From contig CAJTVK010000043.1 of the NCBI GenBank assembly GCA_910579645.1, positions 1-30,647 of the forward strand: 30,647 nt of DNA, in the 5' to 3' direction. The DNA is from an uncultured Lachnospiraceae bacterium. Its GTDB lineage: Bacteria; Bacillota; Clostridia; Lachnospirales; Lachnospiraceae. This document shows positions 22,802-30,647 of this stretch, piece after piece. The position numbers and the translations under genes were made by a program. The first letter of the stretch is position 1. The number at the start of each line of letters is the position of its first letter. The notes below the pieces were generated by a model. That model saw only the letters and a list, made by a program, of their open reading frames with translations. It did not search any database and was not told the DNA's origin.

Positions 22802-24976
22802 ATGAACAGACGCTCGGATTTGCAGTCTGAGGGAAAGGCACGGGTATGGATTATGGGGACAGGGAAAAAGCGCATGTCAAGTACGGAAGTCAGGAAACGG
22901 CAGAAAAGGCCGGCTGCGGAAATCGCCGGGCACGGAAACTCCGGCATTATGGGTACTTTGCTGAAAGCGTTCCTTGTTCCCGTCCTGCTTATCATTATTT
23001 TGGGCAGCGTTTCCTGCATGACAGCTTCTGACATGATTAAAAATAAGGCAGAGGAATCCTCCAGGAATACGATAGCCGCCATGGGAATGTACAGCGAGCT
23101 TTTGGCCGGAAATGTGTCTGCAAAGGCATTGGAAATGGCAGTGGGGGAAAATCTTTCTTCCTATCTGGGATACAGTAAGGTAAATCCTATCAAGGCGGCA
23201 CAATATTTGGGCAAAGCGAAGAAAGATTTGCTTCAGCTGGAAGCGAGCGTGCAGTATATTTATAGCTTTCATTTGGTATCGGAAGGCAGTTGCGGGATGA
23301 CATCCATGCCGGCAGAGATGGAAGAGAATGCATGGCAGGGACTGATGGAAGCCGGGGAGGGGGAATATCTTAGGGAAAATACCGGGCAGGCCGGCGTATG
23401 GCTGGGCTATCATAGTTATCTGGACGGCCAGCTGTCCGTATCGCCGGATAAATATGCGGCTGCCTATTACCAGAAACTGCCGAAGGCAAATGCGTATCTG
23501 GTGCTGGATATTGCGGCCGCGCCTATAGAAAAAATGCTGGACGAAATGGATTTTGGAGAAGGCAGCATGAAAGCGCTGATATCTCGGGACGGACGTGAAA
23601 TTGTCCGGATTCAGAACGGAGAGGGCAGTTCTGACTGGAAAGGGACGGAAGCGGTTTTTACCGATAAGGATTTTTATGCGGATAGCAGGGAGGCGGAAGA
23701 GGCCGGCAGTTATTATGCGGATTACGGCGGGGCAAACTATCTGTATGTCTATACGCCGGTGGGGAAGACCGGCATGATGCTTTGCGGTCTGATTCCGGAG
23801 GACAATATTGTAAAAGAAGTGCGTTCCATACGGGATATCAGCATTGTCATGGTTTTGCTTGCTTCGGTGATTGCCGTGGTGATTGGCAGCAGGATTGCGG
23901 TAGGGATGAGCGGCGCGGTGAGAAAGATGACGGAAGGCATGGAGAAAGTGGCAGGAGGGGATCTTACGCAGGAATTCTCTGTTCGCCGTAAGGATGAATT
24001 TCTTATATTGGCAGACGGTATGAACGGCATGCTGTCGGGCATGCGGGCATTGATGTCCGATATGCAGAAATTCGGGAATAAGGTGAAAGAGATGGCAGAG
24101 AATGCAGCAGAGAAAGCGGATGCCATTCATTCTTCCGTTCGGGAAATTTCTTCCGCGGTAGATGAGGTGGCGGCAGGGGCGCAGAAACAGGCCGGGGAAG
24201 CGGATGCGGGCAATCAGCTGATGGCCGGTTTTGCACAAAGGGTGGACGATATGTGCGCAGGCGCAGGGGACATGGGCAATACCATTGACAAGGCGACTTC
24301 GGCAGTGGAACAGGGCAGGGTTATTGTGGACGGATTGAATAAGAAGACGGAAACAACCGTGGCCATTACGAAGATTTTGGCAGAAAATATCGAGGAGGTG
24401 CAGGAGCGTTCTTTGGAAATCGAAGGTTTTACCGATATCATTAACCGCATTGCGAAACAGACCAACCTGCTGTCTCTGAATGCCTCCATTGAAGCGGCCA
24501 GGGCAGGTGAAAACGGCAGAGGTTTCATGGTAGTGGCGGAGGAAATCCGGAAACTTGCGGATGAGTCCATGCAGGCAGGGAAAAATATTAAAAAGATTGT
24601 GGAAGGCATTGCGGTAATGACACAAAAAACGGCGGAGTCCGCAAAGGAAGCAGAGACCATTGTATTCCGGCAGGCGGATGCCTTGAAGGAAACGGTACAG
24701 ATATTCGGTGATATTGATCGATGCGTGGAAACCCTTGTGGACGGTCTGAAAGGCATTACGGACAATATGCGGCGGATGGGCGGCGAAAAAGAGCAGGTGC
24801 AGGATTCCATCGGACATATTTCGGTTGTGACGGAACAGACGGCAGTGGCTTCGGAAGAGATTACGTCGGCATTGGACGGGCAGGTGAAGACAGTTTCCGA
24901 TTTGGCGGAGAGCGTGGAACTGCTGAAACGGGAGGCGGATGCATTGGATCGGATTATGGGCAGGTTTACGGTTTAG
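22802..24976 (+). CDS. Methyl-accepting chemotaxis protein with large extracellular sensor domain
   Basis: The protein (up to 724 residues) has a basic N-terminal segment, a membrane helix (about 50-75, LLKAFLVPVLLIIILGSVSC), an extracellular region of about 265 residues, probably a double Cache fold, a second helix (about 345-368, SIVMVLLASVIAVVIGSRIA), HAMP and a signalling domain. The hairpin tip is at about residues 553-587 (QTNLLSLNASIEAARAGENG, then FMVVAEEIRKL). The start is uncertain: the ATG at 22802 is only one base from AAAGG, and 22853 and 22874 are alternatives. It follows the dehydrogenase by 3 bases, so it is probably in the sugar operon and senses the same substrate or its binding protein. 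Its 3' end nearly touches the convergent kinase gene (9 bases apart) and no terminator lies between them. Confidence 0.88.
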   Translation: MNRRSDLQSEGKARVWIMGTGKKRMSSTEVRKRQKRPAAEIAGHGNSGIMGTLLKAFLVPVLLIIILGSVSCMTASDMIKNKAEESSRNTIAAMGMYSELLAGNVSAKALEMAVGENLSSYLGYSKVNPIKAAQYLGKAKKDLLQLEASVQYIYSFHLVSEGSCGMTSMPAEMEENAWQGLMEAGEGEYLRENTGQAGVWLGYHSYLDGQLSVSPDKYAAAYYQKLPKANAYLVLDIAAAPIEKMLDEMDFGEGSMKALISRDGREIVRIQNGEGSSDWKGTEAVFTDKDFYADSREAEEAGSYYADYGGANYLYVYTPVGKTGMMLCGLIPEDNIVKEVRSIRDISIVMVLLASVIAVVIGSRIAVGMSGAVRKMTEGMEKVAGGDLTQEFSVRRKDEFLILADGMNGMLSGMRALMSDMQKFGNKVKEMAENAAEKADAIHSSVREISSAVDEVAAGAQKQAGEADAGNQLMAGFAQRVDDMCAGAGDMGNTIDKATSAVEQGRVIVDGLNKKTETTVAITKILAENIEEVQERSLEIEGFTDIINRIAKQTNLLSLNASIEAARAGENGRGFMVVAEEIRKLADESMQAGKNIKKIVEGIAVMTQKTAESAKEAETIVFRQADALKETVQIFGDIDRCVETLVDGLKGITDNMRRMGGEKEQVQDSIGHISVVTEQTAVASEEITSALDGQVKTVSDLAESVELLKREADALDRIMGRFTV

Positions 24977-24985
24977 CGGGCTGCA

Positions 24986-26329
24986 TCACAGAGGGATATA
25001 GAGAAATAAGTCAAAAATGCCGTTTTCTGTTTTGAGTTCCATGCTGCCATGGTATTTTGCCACGGTTTCCTGTATCCCTTTCAGGCCGAAGCCGTGATTT
25101 TCCGCGTCCGCCTTGGAGGTGGGCGGCAGGAGGCCGGATTTTTGTTTTTTCTCTTTTCCGGCAAGGTCTGTCAGGGAAGCGGCATCCGGGAGGGGATTGC
25201 TGATTTCCAGGCAGAACAACCCTTTTCCCACTTTGCTTTTCAGGCGAATCCAGCGTTCGCCTTCCCTGCATTTCATGCAGGCTTCGACGGCATTGTCCAG
25301 GGCATTGGCATACAGGGCGCAGACCTCTGTTTTGTCGAAGGGCAGGGCGGAGGGAATGTCAAGGGAAAGTTCAGGACGGATTCCAAGACGTTCCATGTAG
25401 TTTTTTTTCACCGATAATACGGCATTGACTGTGGTATCCCCGCAATAAGAAAGCGTAGGGATGGCTGCCAAGTGGTCTGCCAGTTTTCGGATATAGTCTT
25501 CCCGCTGCTCTCCCGGCAGGCCGGCAATCACCTGCAGGTGGTTGGCGAGGTCGTGCCGGAGCCGGCGTATTTCAAAGTGCTGCTGCTCCATGGCTTCGTA
25601 ATATTTTCGGTTGGTCTCCGCAAACATGTTCCGGCGTTCCAGCCGCTGCTGTTTGGCAAGCACGGCAATGCACCAAAACAGGCTGACGAAGGAAAGCAGG
25701 GAAATGGTAATCAGCACCAGACATTCCATGGACTGCCGGGGCAGGAAATAAGGCACGGCTGTGTCGGTATTCAGAAAGACGGTGATGCTGAGCATAATGC
25801 AGAAAGGGGTTGCCGATAACAGGAAAATCAGCTTCCACAGTCTGTCGGCAAGTTCGTAGTCTCTGTCCGGCATGCATTTCTTGATGCCTGCATAGAGGAG
25901 GGCGGAGAACAGGAAGCTGGCTGTGGAGGAAATGACGAATATTTTGGGCTGGTATGTCCGGATATATTCTTCATATTCCGTAAAAGCGAGGATATATGAG
26001 GTATTGTTCAGGTAATTATCCCGTAAGGCGTTGAAAGAAAAAACGGTATTGGCATATAGGATTCCTATTGCGGTCTTCTTCCAGGCACTGCCTTGGCAGG
26101 TGATAAAAAGAATCAGGAGGAAGCCGGGGGCAGTGGTCAGGATATTGATGGGGTCGCCGATCAGGATGGGGTTGCCGATCAGATACCAGCAGCAGAAAAA
26201 CAGCAGAAGACGTTTCCAATGCTGTTTTTTTGTTTTTATCAGGCGTTCCAGTGCATGCATGAGGAACCATGTGCCGGCCAGGCGGGCAGAATAACAATAG
26301 ATAGTAATAAGCGGATGGGAAAAAATCAT
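24986..26329 (-). CDS. AgrC-like (GHKL) sensor histidine kinase
   Basis: The 447-residue protein has an N-terminal half with six or seven hydrophobic segments (about 5-225), then a cytoplasmic kinase. The phosphorylated residue is His-259 in EIRRLRHDLANHLQVI, the N box is NALDNAVEAC (Asn-342, Asn-346), and the G box is GFGLKG (about 413-418). This is the AgrC/ComD-like group, which responds to peptides, often cyclic, at the membrane face. It overlaps the LytTR regulator gene by 4 bases (ATGA), so both are translated together. No peptide precursor gene or AgrB-like protease is visible nearby, so the signal may be a peptide from elsewhere. Confidence 0.9.
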   Translation of the reverse strand: MIFSHPLITIYCYSARLAGTWFLMHALERLIKTKKQHWKRLLLFFCCWYLIGNPILIGDPINILTTAPGFLLILFITCQGSAWKKTAIGILYANTVFSFNALRDNYLNNTSYILAFTEYEEYIRTYQPKIFVISSTASFLFSALLYAGIKKCMPDRDYELADRLWKLIFLLSATPFCIMLSITVFLNTDTAVPYFLPRQSMECLVLITISLLSFVSLFWCIAVLAKQQRLERRNMFAETNRKYYEAMEQQHFEIRRLRHDLANHLQVIAGLPGEQREDYIRKLADHLAAIPTLSYCGDTTVNAVLSVKKNYMERLGIRPELSLDIPSALPFDKTEVCALYANALDNAVEACMKCREGERWIRLKSKVGKGLFCLEISNPLPDAASLTDLAGKEKKQKSGLLPPTSKADAENHGFGLKGIQETVAKYHGSMELKTENGIFDLFLYIPL

Positions 26330-27042
26330 GCAAATTCACCTCTCATCATGGCTTTGGCTATTTTGTCCATTGCCGTTTCACGGTATTTCCTGCTGCAGGG
26401 CAGTCTCGTTCCGCCTAGGGTAACATTTTCGCTGCCGATATGGTCTACGCAGGCGGGGTTCACAAGGTAACGTTGGTGGATTCGGACGAAGCAGGGGGAA
26501 AGCTGCCGCTCCACATCGTCCAGTTTGGCATAAAAAGGGTATTCCCTATGTTCCGTCACAAGTACGCAGAGCCGTCTGTCGGAGTAAAAATACCGGATGT
26601 CACGGAGAAAGAAACGCCAAGAGCCGTCCGTGTTCTTTAAAAGAAAGGAGCGGGCTGTTTGCGTTTCCAGCTTTTGCCGTATCCGCGCAAGGAGTTCCCG
26701 CAGTTTCTTCCCTGCGGCGGGCTTCACAAGGTAATCAAAGGCGCCTACCCGGTAGCCGTCAAAGACATAATCCTCATATCCGGTTACGAATACAAGGAGA
26801 ACGGTATCGTTAAACTGCCGTATTTTGGCCGCCGCTTCCATGCCGCTTAAGCCGCGCATTTCCACATCCAGAAAAAGCACGTCTATTTCTCCGGGATGCT
26901 TTTCCATCCATGAGACGGCATTCGTGCCGGAAGAAAATTCATATATGATTTCCTCGGTATCCTCGTCTAATATTTTTTCCAATTGTATGCGGAGAGCATC
27001 CCTTGCCTCCGTCTCGTCGTCGCATAATGCAATATGCAGCAT
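26326..27042 (-). CDS. LytTR-family response regulator (AgrA-like)
   Basis: Residues 1-120 form a receiver domain with Asp-8/Asp-9, phospho-acceptor Asp-59 (FLDVEM), Thr-87 and Lys-107 (YLVKPA). Residues about 130-235 are a LytTR DNA-binding domain (IRYFYSDRRLCVLVT, ...CFVRIHQRYLVNPACVDHI, RLPCSRKYRETAMD). AAAGGCGG lies 9 bases before the ATG. LytTR proteins bind pairs of 9-base direct repeats about 21 bases apart; such repeats lie in the divergent region at 27186-27267. The expected target is the ABC transporter encoded divergently, and possibly its own promoter. Confidence 0.92.
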   Translation of the reverse strand: MLHIALCDDETEARDALRIQLEKILDEDTEEIIYEFSSGTNAVSWMEKHPGEIDVLFLDVEMRGLSGMEAAAKIRQFNDTVLLVFVTGYEDYVFDGYRVGAFDYLVKPAAGKKLRELLARIRQKLETQTARSFLLKNTDGSWRFFLRDIRYFYSDRRLCVLVTEHREYPFYAKLDDVERQLSPCFVRIHQRYLVNPACVDHIGSENVTLGGTRLPCSRKYRETAMDKIAKAMMRGEFA

Positions 27043-27185
27043 GGCAGTTTCCGCCTTTCTTCTGTCAGGAACTGATTTGTGGATTTACTTTGCATATGAC
27101 AAAGAATAAATCATTTGATGCAAGCCGTATGATCCGTTTCCTATAGTCTACCACATTTCCGTGCGGAATGTATGACATGATGCGT

Positions 27186-27267
27186 CAAACTTTACATCAG
27201 GCATTCCAAACTTTACAAAAATTGTACGGAGCCGGCAAACTTTACAAAAGAGCCGCCGCTTTTTACG
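27186..27267 (-). promoter_or_regulatory. LytTR-type operator: three exact CAAACTTTACA copies plus a degenerate fourth
   Basis: CAAACTTTACA occurs at 27186-27196, 27207-27217 and 27236-27246; a degenerate copy lies at 27257-27267. Start-to-start distances are 21, 29 and 21, so they read as two pairs with the 21-base period typical of LytTR dimers. On the minus strand each exact copy contains AAAGTTTG, close to the AgrA/LytTR consensus (W M M GTT N R K). The fourth copy keeps only 6 of 11 bases. Confidence 0.6.
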
Positions 27268-27274
27268 CCATGCC

Positions 27275-27303
27275 ATAAAAGGAATTTGTTTCCGTGGTAT
27301 GAT
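27275..27303 (+). promoter_or_regulatory. Candidate activator-dependent promoter of the ABC transporter
   Basis: TATGAT (27298-27303) is a fair -10 box. At the 17-base spacing the -35 position reads ATAAAA, a poor match. The LytTR sites end 7 bases upstream of that -35, the position expected for an activator that replaces -35 recognition. Confidence 0.35.
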
Positions 27304-27395
27304 TCCTGTGTGAAGGGGGAGTTGGGAGAAGGGGCAAAAGCAAAACGGTGTTTGCCCGGTATATTGTAAGGGTATCAGGAAAGGAAGGCGGGACT

Positions 27396-28148
27396 ATGTT
27401 ATATGTTAAGAATCTTTACAAATCATACGAAGTGGGGAATATGAAATATCAGGTATTGAAAGGCGTTGATTTTCAGGTGGCACAGGGGGAATTTGTGGCG
27501 GTCATGGGTCCGTCCGGCTCGGGAAAGACGACGCTTCTGAACTGTATTTCCTGTTATATCCCTTTTGAGCAGGGAAGCATTACAGTGGGCGGGGTGAAGC
27601 TGGCCGGGCAGGACGAGGAGTCGCTGGCTAAGATAAGGAATACGAAGCTGGGCTTTGTATTTCAGGATTTTATGCTGCTGGACGGCCTGACCATACGGGA
27701 AAATATATTGGTGCCGCGTATCATACAGGGGCAGGTCGGGCCGGATGCGGAGCAGCTGGCCGGCCGGCTGGCGGAGATGTTCGGCATAGGCCGTATTCTG
27801 GAAAAATATCCGGCGGAAATATCCGGCGGCGAGAAGCAGCGGGCGGCGGTGGCACGCAGCCTGATGAATAACCCAATGGTCATTCTGGCGGATGAGCCGA
27901 CGGGAAATCTGGATTCCAAATCAAGCCGTGCGGTCATAGAGACCTTTATGGACGCCAAGGATAAGATGCAAGCCACTATTTTCATGGTGACCCATGACAG
28001 CTTTGCGGCCTCTTTCTGTGACCGCGTAATTCTTCTGAAAGACGGAACGGTTTACCGTCAGCTGGAGAAAAGAGGAAGCCGGGGCGGATTTCAGGATGAA
28101 CTGCTAGGGGTGATTAAGGAGATGAGCGAATCAATGGCAATAAAATAA
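27396..28148 (+). CDS. ABC transporter ATP-binding protein, BceA/MacB-like
   Basis: The 250-residue ATPase has Walker A GPSGSGKT (38-45), Q-loop Gln-90, signature SGGEKQ (143-148), Walker B VILADEP (162-168) and switch His-200. The type with GFVFQDFMLLDGLTIRENI and NLDSKSS belongs to the LolD/MacB/BceA group that works with FtsX-like permeases rather than importers. The frame is open upstream to 27348, but AAAGGAAGGCGGG sits before the ATG at 27396. It pairs with the permease 95 bases downstream. Such pairs remove or sense antimicrobial peptides or act on cell-envelope substrates; here control is by LytTR rather than the usual BceRS. Confidence 0.9.
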   Translation: MLYVKNLYKSYEVGNMKYQVLKGVDFQVAQGEFVAVMGPSGSGKTTLLNCISCYIPFEQGSITVGGVKLAGQDEESLAKIRNTKLGFVFQDFMLLDGLTIRENILVPRIIQGQVGPDAEQLAGRLAEMFGIGRILEKYPAEISGGEKQRAAVARSLMNNPMVILADEPTGNLDSKSSRAVIETFMDAKDKMQATIFMVTHDSFAASFCDRVILLKDGTVYRQLEKRGSRGGFQDELLGVIKEMSESMAIK

Positions 28149-28243
28149 AGGGTCGGGGTTTCGGGACAGCCGGCAGATGAACTTAGGAACTGTTCTTTAA
28201 TGACATTGTGGGTGAATAATAAATAGAAAAGGGAGGTTTTGTC

Positions 28244-30379
28244 ATGGCACAGGTTTTGACGATGAAGGATATGGAACGGAAATTGCAGAGGGCGGGCAGG
28301 AAGCATGCGTGGCTGTACCTGTTCTGCAATTTTACCGCACTTATGATTATTTCCGCCTATTCCGCCCTTATGTGTTCGGAGACGGTGCAGACGGTGTTTC
28401 CGGAGGGCGGGGACAGCCGGAAGCAGATGTATGCCGTTTTTGTGATGACCTTGGTTGGCTGCGTTGTTTTTACCGTATATGCGGCAGGGCTTTTTTTCCG
28501 GCATAAATCGGGGCAGATCGGTATCCTGATGGCAATGGGCGCGTCCCGTAAGCGGCTGCGTCCCGGGCTGTTTCGGGAGGTTTTTCTTTTGAGCAGTATG
28601 TCGGCGGCAGCAGGGATTGTGGCCGGATTTCCGTTTGTCTGGCTGCTTTGGGGGCTGTTCCGCCTGCTGTTGGCGGACAGTTCGGAGATGAGGCTGAAGC
28701 TGGATTTCAGATGTTTGTTTCTTTCGGCGGCTTTTTTCCTGCTGGTAGTGGGAATTGCCTGCCTGACGGCCTGGCGTTATCTGAACCGGACGAATATTAT
28801 GGAAATTATACGGGAAGAGCATATGAATGAGCCGGTGAAGGAACCGGGCAGATGGTGCGGGCCTGCAGGGGCGGCAATGCTTCTTGCCGGTGCGTTGATG
28901 GGTTACTGTGCGCCGCATGCATGGATGGCTTGGTTTCATTTATATCCGCCGTTCTGGATTTCGGTTCTTTATGTGCCGGTGTTTCCGGGGCTTTATATGC
29001 TTATGCTGCATACGGTGGTATATGGATGGGGGGTTGGCACATTTTTCCGGGGGAAAAAGCAAGAGAAGCGTTCCTATAAAAATATTATTTCCAGGGGGAT
29101 GATGAAATTTCAGGCCAAGCAGACCGTTAATAATCTGCTGGTCATTACTTTGCTGACGGCAGGGGGATGTTTTGCCCTTTTCTACCTGCCGGCGGGCAGC
29201 ATCAGTTCTCTGCTGAGTTATTATGACTATCCGTATGATTATTTCTACCAATACCGGGCGGATCAGGAGATTCCTGACGGGGAAGAGGTCAGGGCGTTGG
29301 CAGGAAAATACGGTTTGAACTTAAAAGATTGGTGGGAGTGCGATTATATTTCCCTGGGAGCAGGAGGGGATGACGAGGTGGAGGACGAGGGAAGTTCTTT
29401 CCATGTGGAGTATAAGCCGCTTAAGAGTGAGATGAGGGTGCTTTCCGAGGATGCGTACTGCGCGCTGACCGGGCAGCAGGCAGAGGTGGAGGCAGGTACT
29501 TATTGGTTTGTCACCAATGGGGACGAGACAAGCATACGTCAGGAGGAGAGTGTAAGGGATCTGACGAATATGGTTACCGGAAGCAGGATGGATACGGAGT
29601 TTGCAGGATACCTGCATTATGATTTGCTTGTGAGCGGGGGAAGCTATATTGTTCTCGACGGCGGGGATTATGACAGGATATCGAAAGGGCTGACGGAGGA
29701 ATGGAGGGGGAATATTGTACGGTTTAACGTAGACGGGGAAGATTCTTATCGGTTTGCCGATGAATTTTATAATCTGTTTGTGGATTCTTTCGACGAAAGC
29801 TGTGAACATGTATATGATTACGACAGAGTAGCCAAAGCGGCGGCAGAGGAAGCGGGCGGAACTTACTGGATGGATGAGACGGAGGAATATAATATCAGTT
29901 ATGACAAGAGGGATTCCATGGCTTTCCGGTCTTGGTGGGCATATCGGCCCGGTTTCCGTATTCTGCTGATAAATGATTATCTGTTCACGACGGGGGTGCT
30001 GAATATGATGTTTCTTTTCATTTTCATTGTATGCCTTACTACTGCTCTTGTCATATGCCATACCCGCTGCCGGACAATTGCCTTAAACAGCAGATATGTT
30101 TTTGACGACTTAAGGAAGCTGGGCGCCTCTCCGGCGTTTCTGTCCGGGGAAGTGCGCAGCCAGTGCGGCAGTGTCTTCCGGGCACCGGTGTTTGTGGGCT
30201 TGGGGGCCGTGTATCTTTTGTTTGTTTTCCTGCTGTATGCCAATGACGGAAAGCTTGTATTTTATGAAGGGATTGTTCTTCTGGCCTGCTTTGCCCTGAC
30301 GGCTTTGATTGGGACGGGAGTATATGGTGTATATAGGTGGACGGTACGCCTGATAGAGAGGCAGCTGGGGATAAGGTAA
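28244..30379 (+). CDS. FtsX-like ABC transporter permease, BceB-like
   Basis: The 711-residue permease has a first membrane segment at about 23-45, an FtsX-like core near 60-190 (AAGLFFRHKSGQIGILMAMG), further segments, then a large extracellular domain of roughly 250 residues (about 325-575) rich in acidic and aromatic residues (YYDYPYDYFYQYRADQE), and a C-terminal FtsX core (about 585-705). A large loop between helices 7 and 8 is the hallmark of BceB-type permeases and is where peptides are sensed. AAAGGGAGG stands before the ATG. It is the membrane partner of the ATPase upstream. Confidence 0.88.
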   Translation: MAQVLTMKDMERKLQRAGRKHAWLYLFCNFTALMIISAYSALMCSETVQTVFPEGGDSRKQMYAVFVMTLVGCVVFTVYAAGLFFRHKSGQIGILMAMGASRKRLRPGLFREVFLLSSMSAAAGIVAGFPFVWLLWGLFRLLLADSSEMRLKLDFRCLFLSAAFFLLVVGIACLTAWRYLNRTNIMEIIREEHMNEPVKEPGRWCGPAGAAMLLAGALMGYCAPHAWMAWFHLYPPFWISVLYVPVFPGLYMLMLHTVVYGWGVGTFFRGKKQEKRSYKNIISRGMMKFQAKQTVNNLLVITLLTAGGCFALFYLPAGSISSLLSYYDYPYDYFYQYRADQEIPDGEEVRALAGKYGLNLKDWWECDYISLGAGGDDEVEDEGSSFHVEYKPLKSEMRVLSEDAYCALTGQQAEVEAGTYWFVTNGDETSIRQEESVRDLTNMVTGSRMDTEFAGYLHYDLLVSGGSYIVLDGGDYDRISKGLTEEWRGNIVRFNVDGEDSYRFADEFYNLFVDSFDESCEHVYDYDRVAKAAAEEAGGTYWMDETEEYNISYDKRDSMAFRSWWAYRPGFRILLINDYLFTTGVLNMMFLFIFIVCLTTALVICHTRCRTIALNSRYVFDDLRKLGASPAFLSGEVRSQCGSVFRAPVFVGLGAVYLLFVFLLYANDGKLVFYEGIVLLACFALTALIGTGVYGVYRWTVRLIERQLGIR

Positions 30380-30647
30380 GGGGAAAATCAATTTTTAACT
30401 GCGAGCCTGCGCGGCGGCCTTGCGCCGGAGACTTATGGACAGCCGATGCCCTGCGGTGTCTGCATTCTGCTAAGAAACTGCCGCCGAAAACGAAGCACGA
30501 AAAATCCGGGACAGGCAGTTCCGCTGCTCCCGGACATCAAAAACGCAATGGCGAATCATAACGCTCCTTTTTACTTTACCCAGCATGGGAGGGATTTTTT
30601 TGCGGGACGGCGGCAGCGGGAGCGGCTGTCCCGGATTTTCCGTGCTC
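30380..30647. repeat. Repeat-like, structured DNA at the right window edge with inverted arms
   Basis: The arm at 30494-30514 and the arm at 30626-30646 are inverted copies matching at 20 of 21 bases (core ATCCGGGACAG / CTGTCCCGGAT). Between them lie a hairpin CCGGGA...TCCCGG (30506-30533) and a small CCCA/TGGG stem (30579-30589) with a T run that may be the terminator of the ABC operon. The minus strand also holds a 29-codon frame (30470-30559) with an AAAGGAG site, and the + strand arm encodes the same LSRIFRA heptapeptide. This looks like a dispersed family element, not a normal gene. Confidence 0.45.

Larger units (their letters stand above)
27043..27395. other. Divergent control region between LytTR regulator and ABC transporter
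   Basis: About 350 bases without a gene. It carries the LytTR-type repeats (27186-27267), the candidate transporter promoter (27275-27303), and AT-rich sequence at 27085-27125 that likely holds the regulator's own promoter on the minus strand, not resolved by eye. Confidence 0.6.

Noticed and set aside
22877..24817. A 646-codon open frame on the minus strand across the second chemoreceptor
   Set aside because: Same reason: the MCP on the + strand has conserved domains, while the minus frame shows no recognisable motif and unnatural Cys/His/Arg-rich composition.
30337..30561. A 74-codon + strand frame at the end of the BceB-like gene
   Set aside because: It overlaps the permease 3' end, has no ribosome binding site and runs through the repeat-like region.

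Overview
The window looks like a chromosomal segment of a gut-type Firmicute of the Clostridia, most likely a Lachnospiraceae member. The signs are strong AGGAGG-type ribosome binding sites, diderm-free lipoproteins with Cys-22 lipoboxes, YesM/YesN two-component systems, several carbohydrate ABC importers without their own ATPase, AgrC/LytTR signalling and a medium GC content. The genus call is inference from gene content and style, not from a search. Almost all genes are on the + strand; only the AgrC/LytTR pair (about 24986-27042) is on the minus strand.

Layout. (1) 1-606 is the 3' tail of a large protein resembling the IetS-type subtilase of ietAS defence loci, followed by about 540 bases of gene-poor, apparently decayed DNA. 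(2) 1144-2355 holds a HAD phosphatase and a YbaK-type deacylase, closed by an intrinsic terminator. (3) 2591-8543 is a carbohydrate uptake and sensing locus: lipoprotein binding protein, LplB- and LplC-type permeases, YesM-type histidine kinase and a short YesN-type regulator. An Old Yellow Enzyme/dienoyl-CoA reductase-type flavoenzyme follows (8635-10626). (4) 10809-12512 is a compact three-gene cassette: a secreted histidine-rich repeat protein, an ECF sigma factor, and a membrane anti-sigma protein with an RsgI-like extracytoplasmic domain and a histidine-rich tail. (5) 12552-14576 is a DUF2264 protein (putative glycoside hydrolase). (6) 14909-16729 is a Cache-type chemoreceptor with its own near-consensus promoter. 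(7) 17226-22798 is a second sugar locus: AraC regulator, tandem operator repeats, a frameshifted binding protein, MalF/MalG-type permeases and a Gfo/Idh/MocA dehydrogenase, with a second chemoreceptor (22802-24976) directly behind. (8) 24986-30379 is an AgrC-like kinase/LytTR regulator pair divergent from a BceAB/MacB-like ABC transporter, with repeated LytTR-type sites between them. (9) The right end carries repeat-like DNA with an inverted arm pair.

How it fits together. Regions 3, 5 and 7 suggest import of oligosaccharides from outside, extracellular or cytoplasmic hydrolysis, and intracellular oxidation of the sugar, with chemoreceptors steering cells to the same kind of substrate. Neither importer has an ATPase, so a shared MsmX-type ATPase elsewhere in the genome is expected. 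Region 8 looks like a separate peptide or antimicrobial response module.

The most unusual unit is region 4. The secreted protein carries a 14-residue YYGDGH repeat, and the anti-sigma tail ends in the same GDGH motif. I infer an extracytoplasmic metal-handling circuit (sensor, sigma factor and metal-binding effector); no experiment or database search supports this yet. The other main items are the clean -1 frameshift in the second binding protein at a TTTCCCT heptamer with an overlapping TGATG, and two sets of regularly spaced operator repeats.
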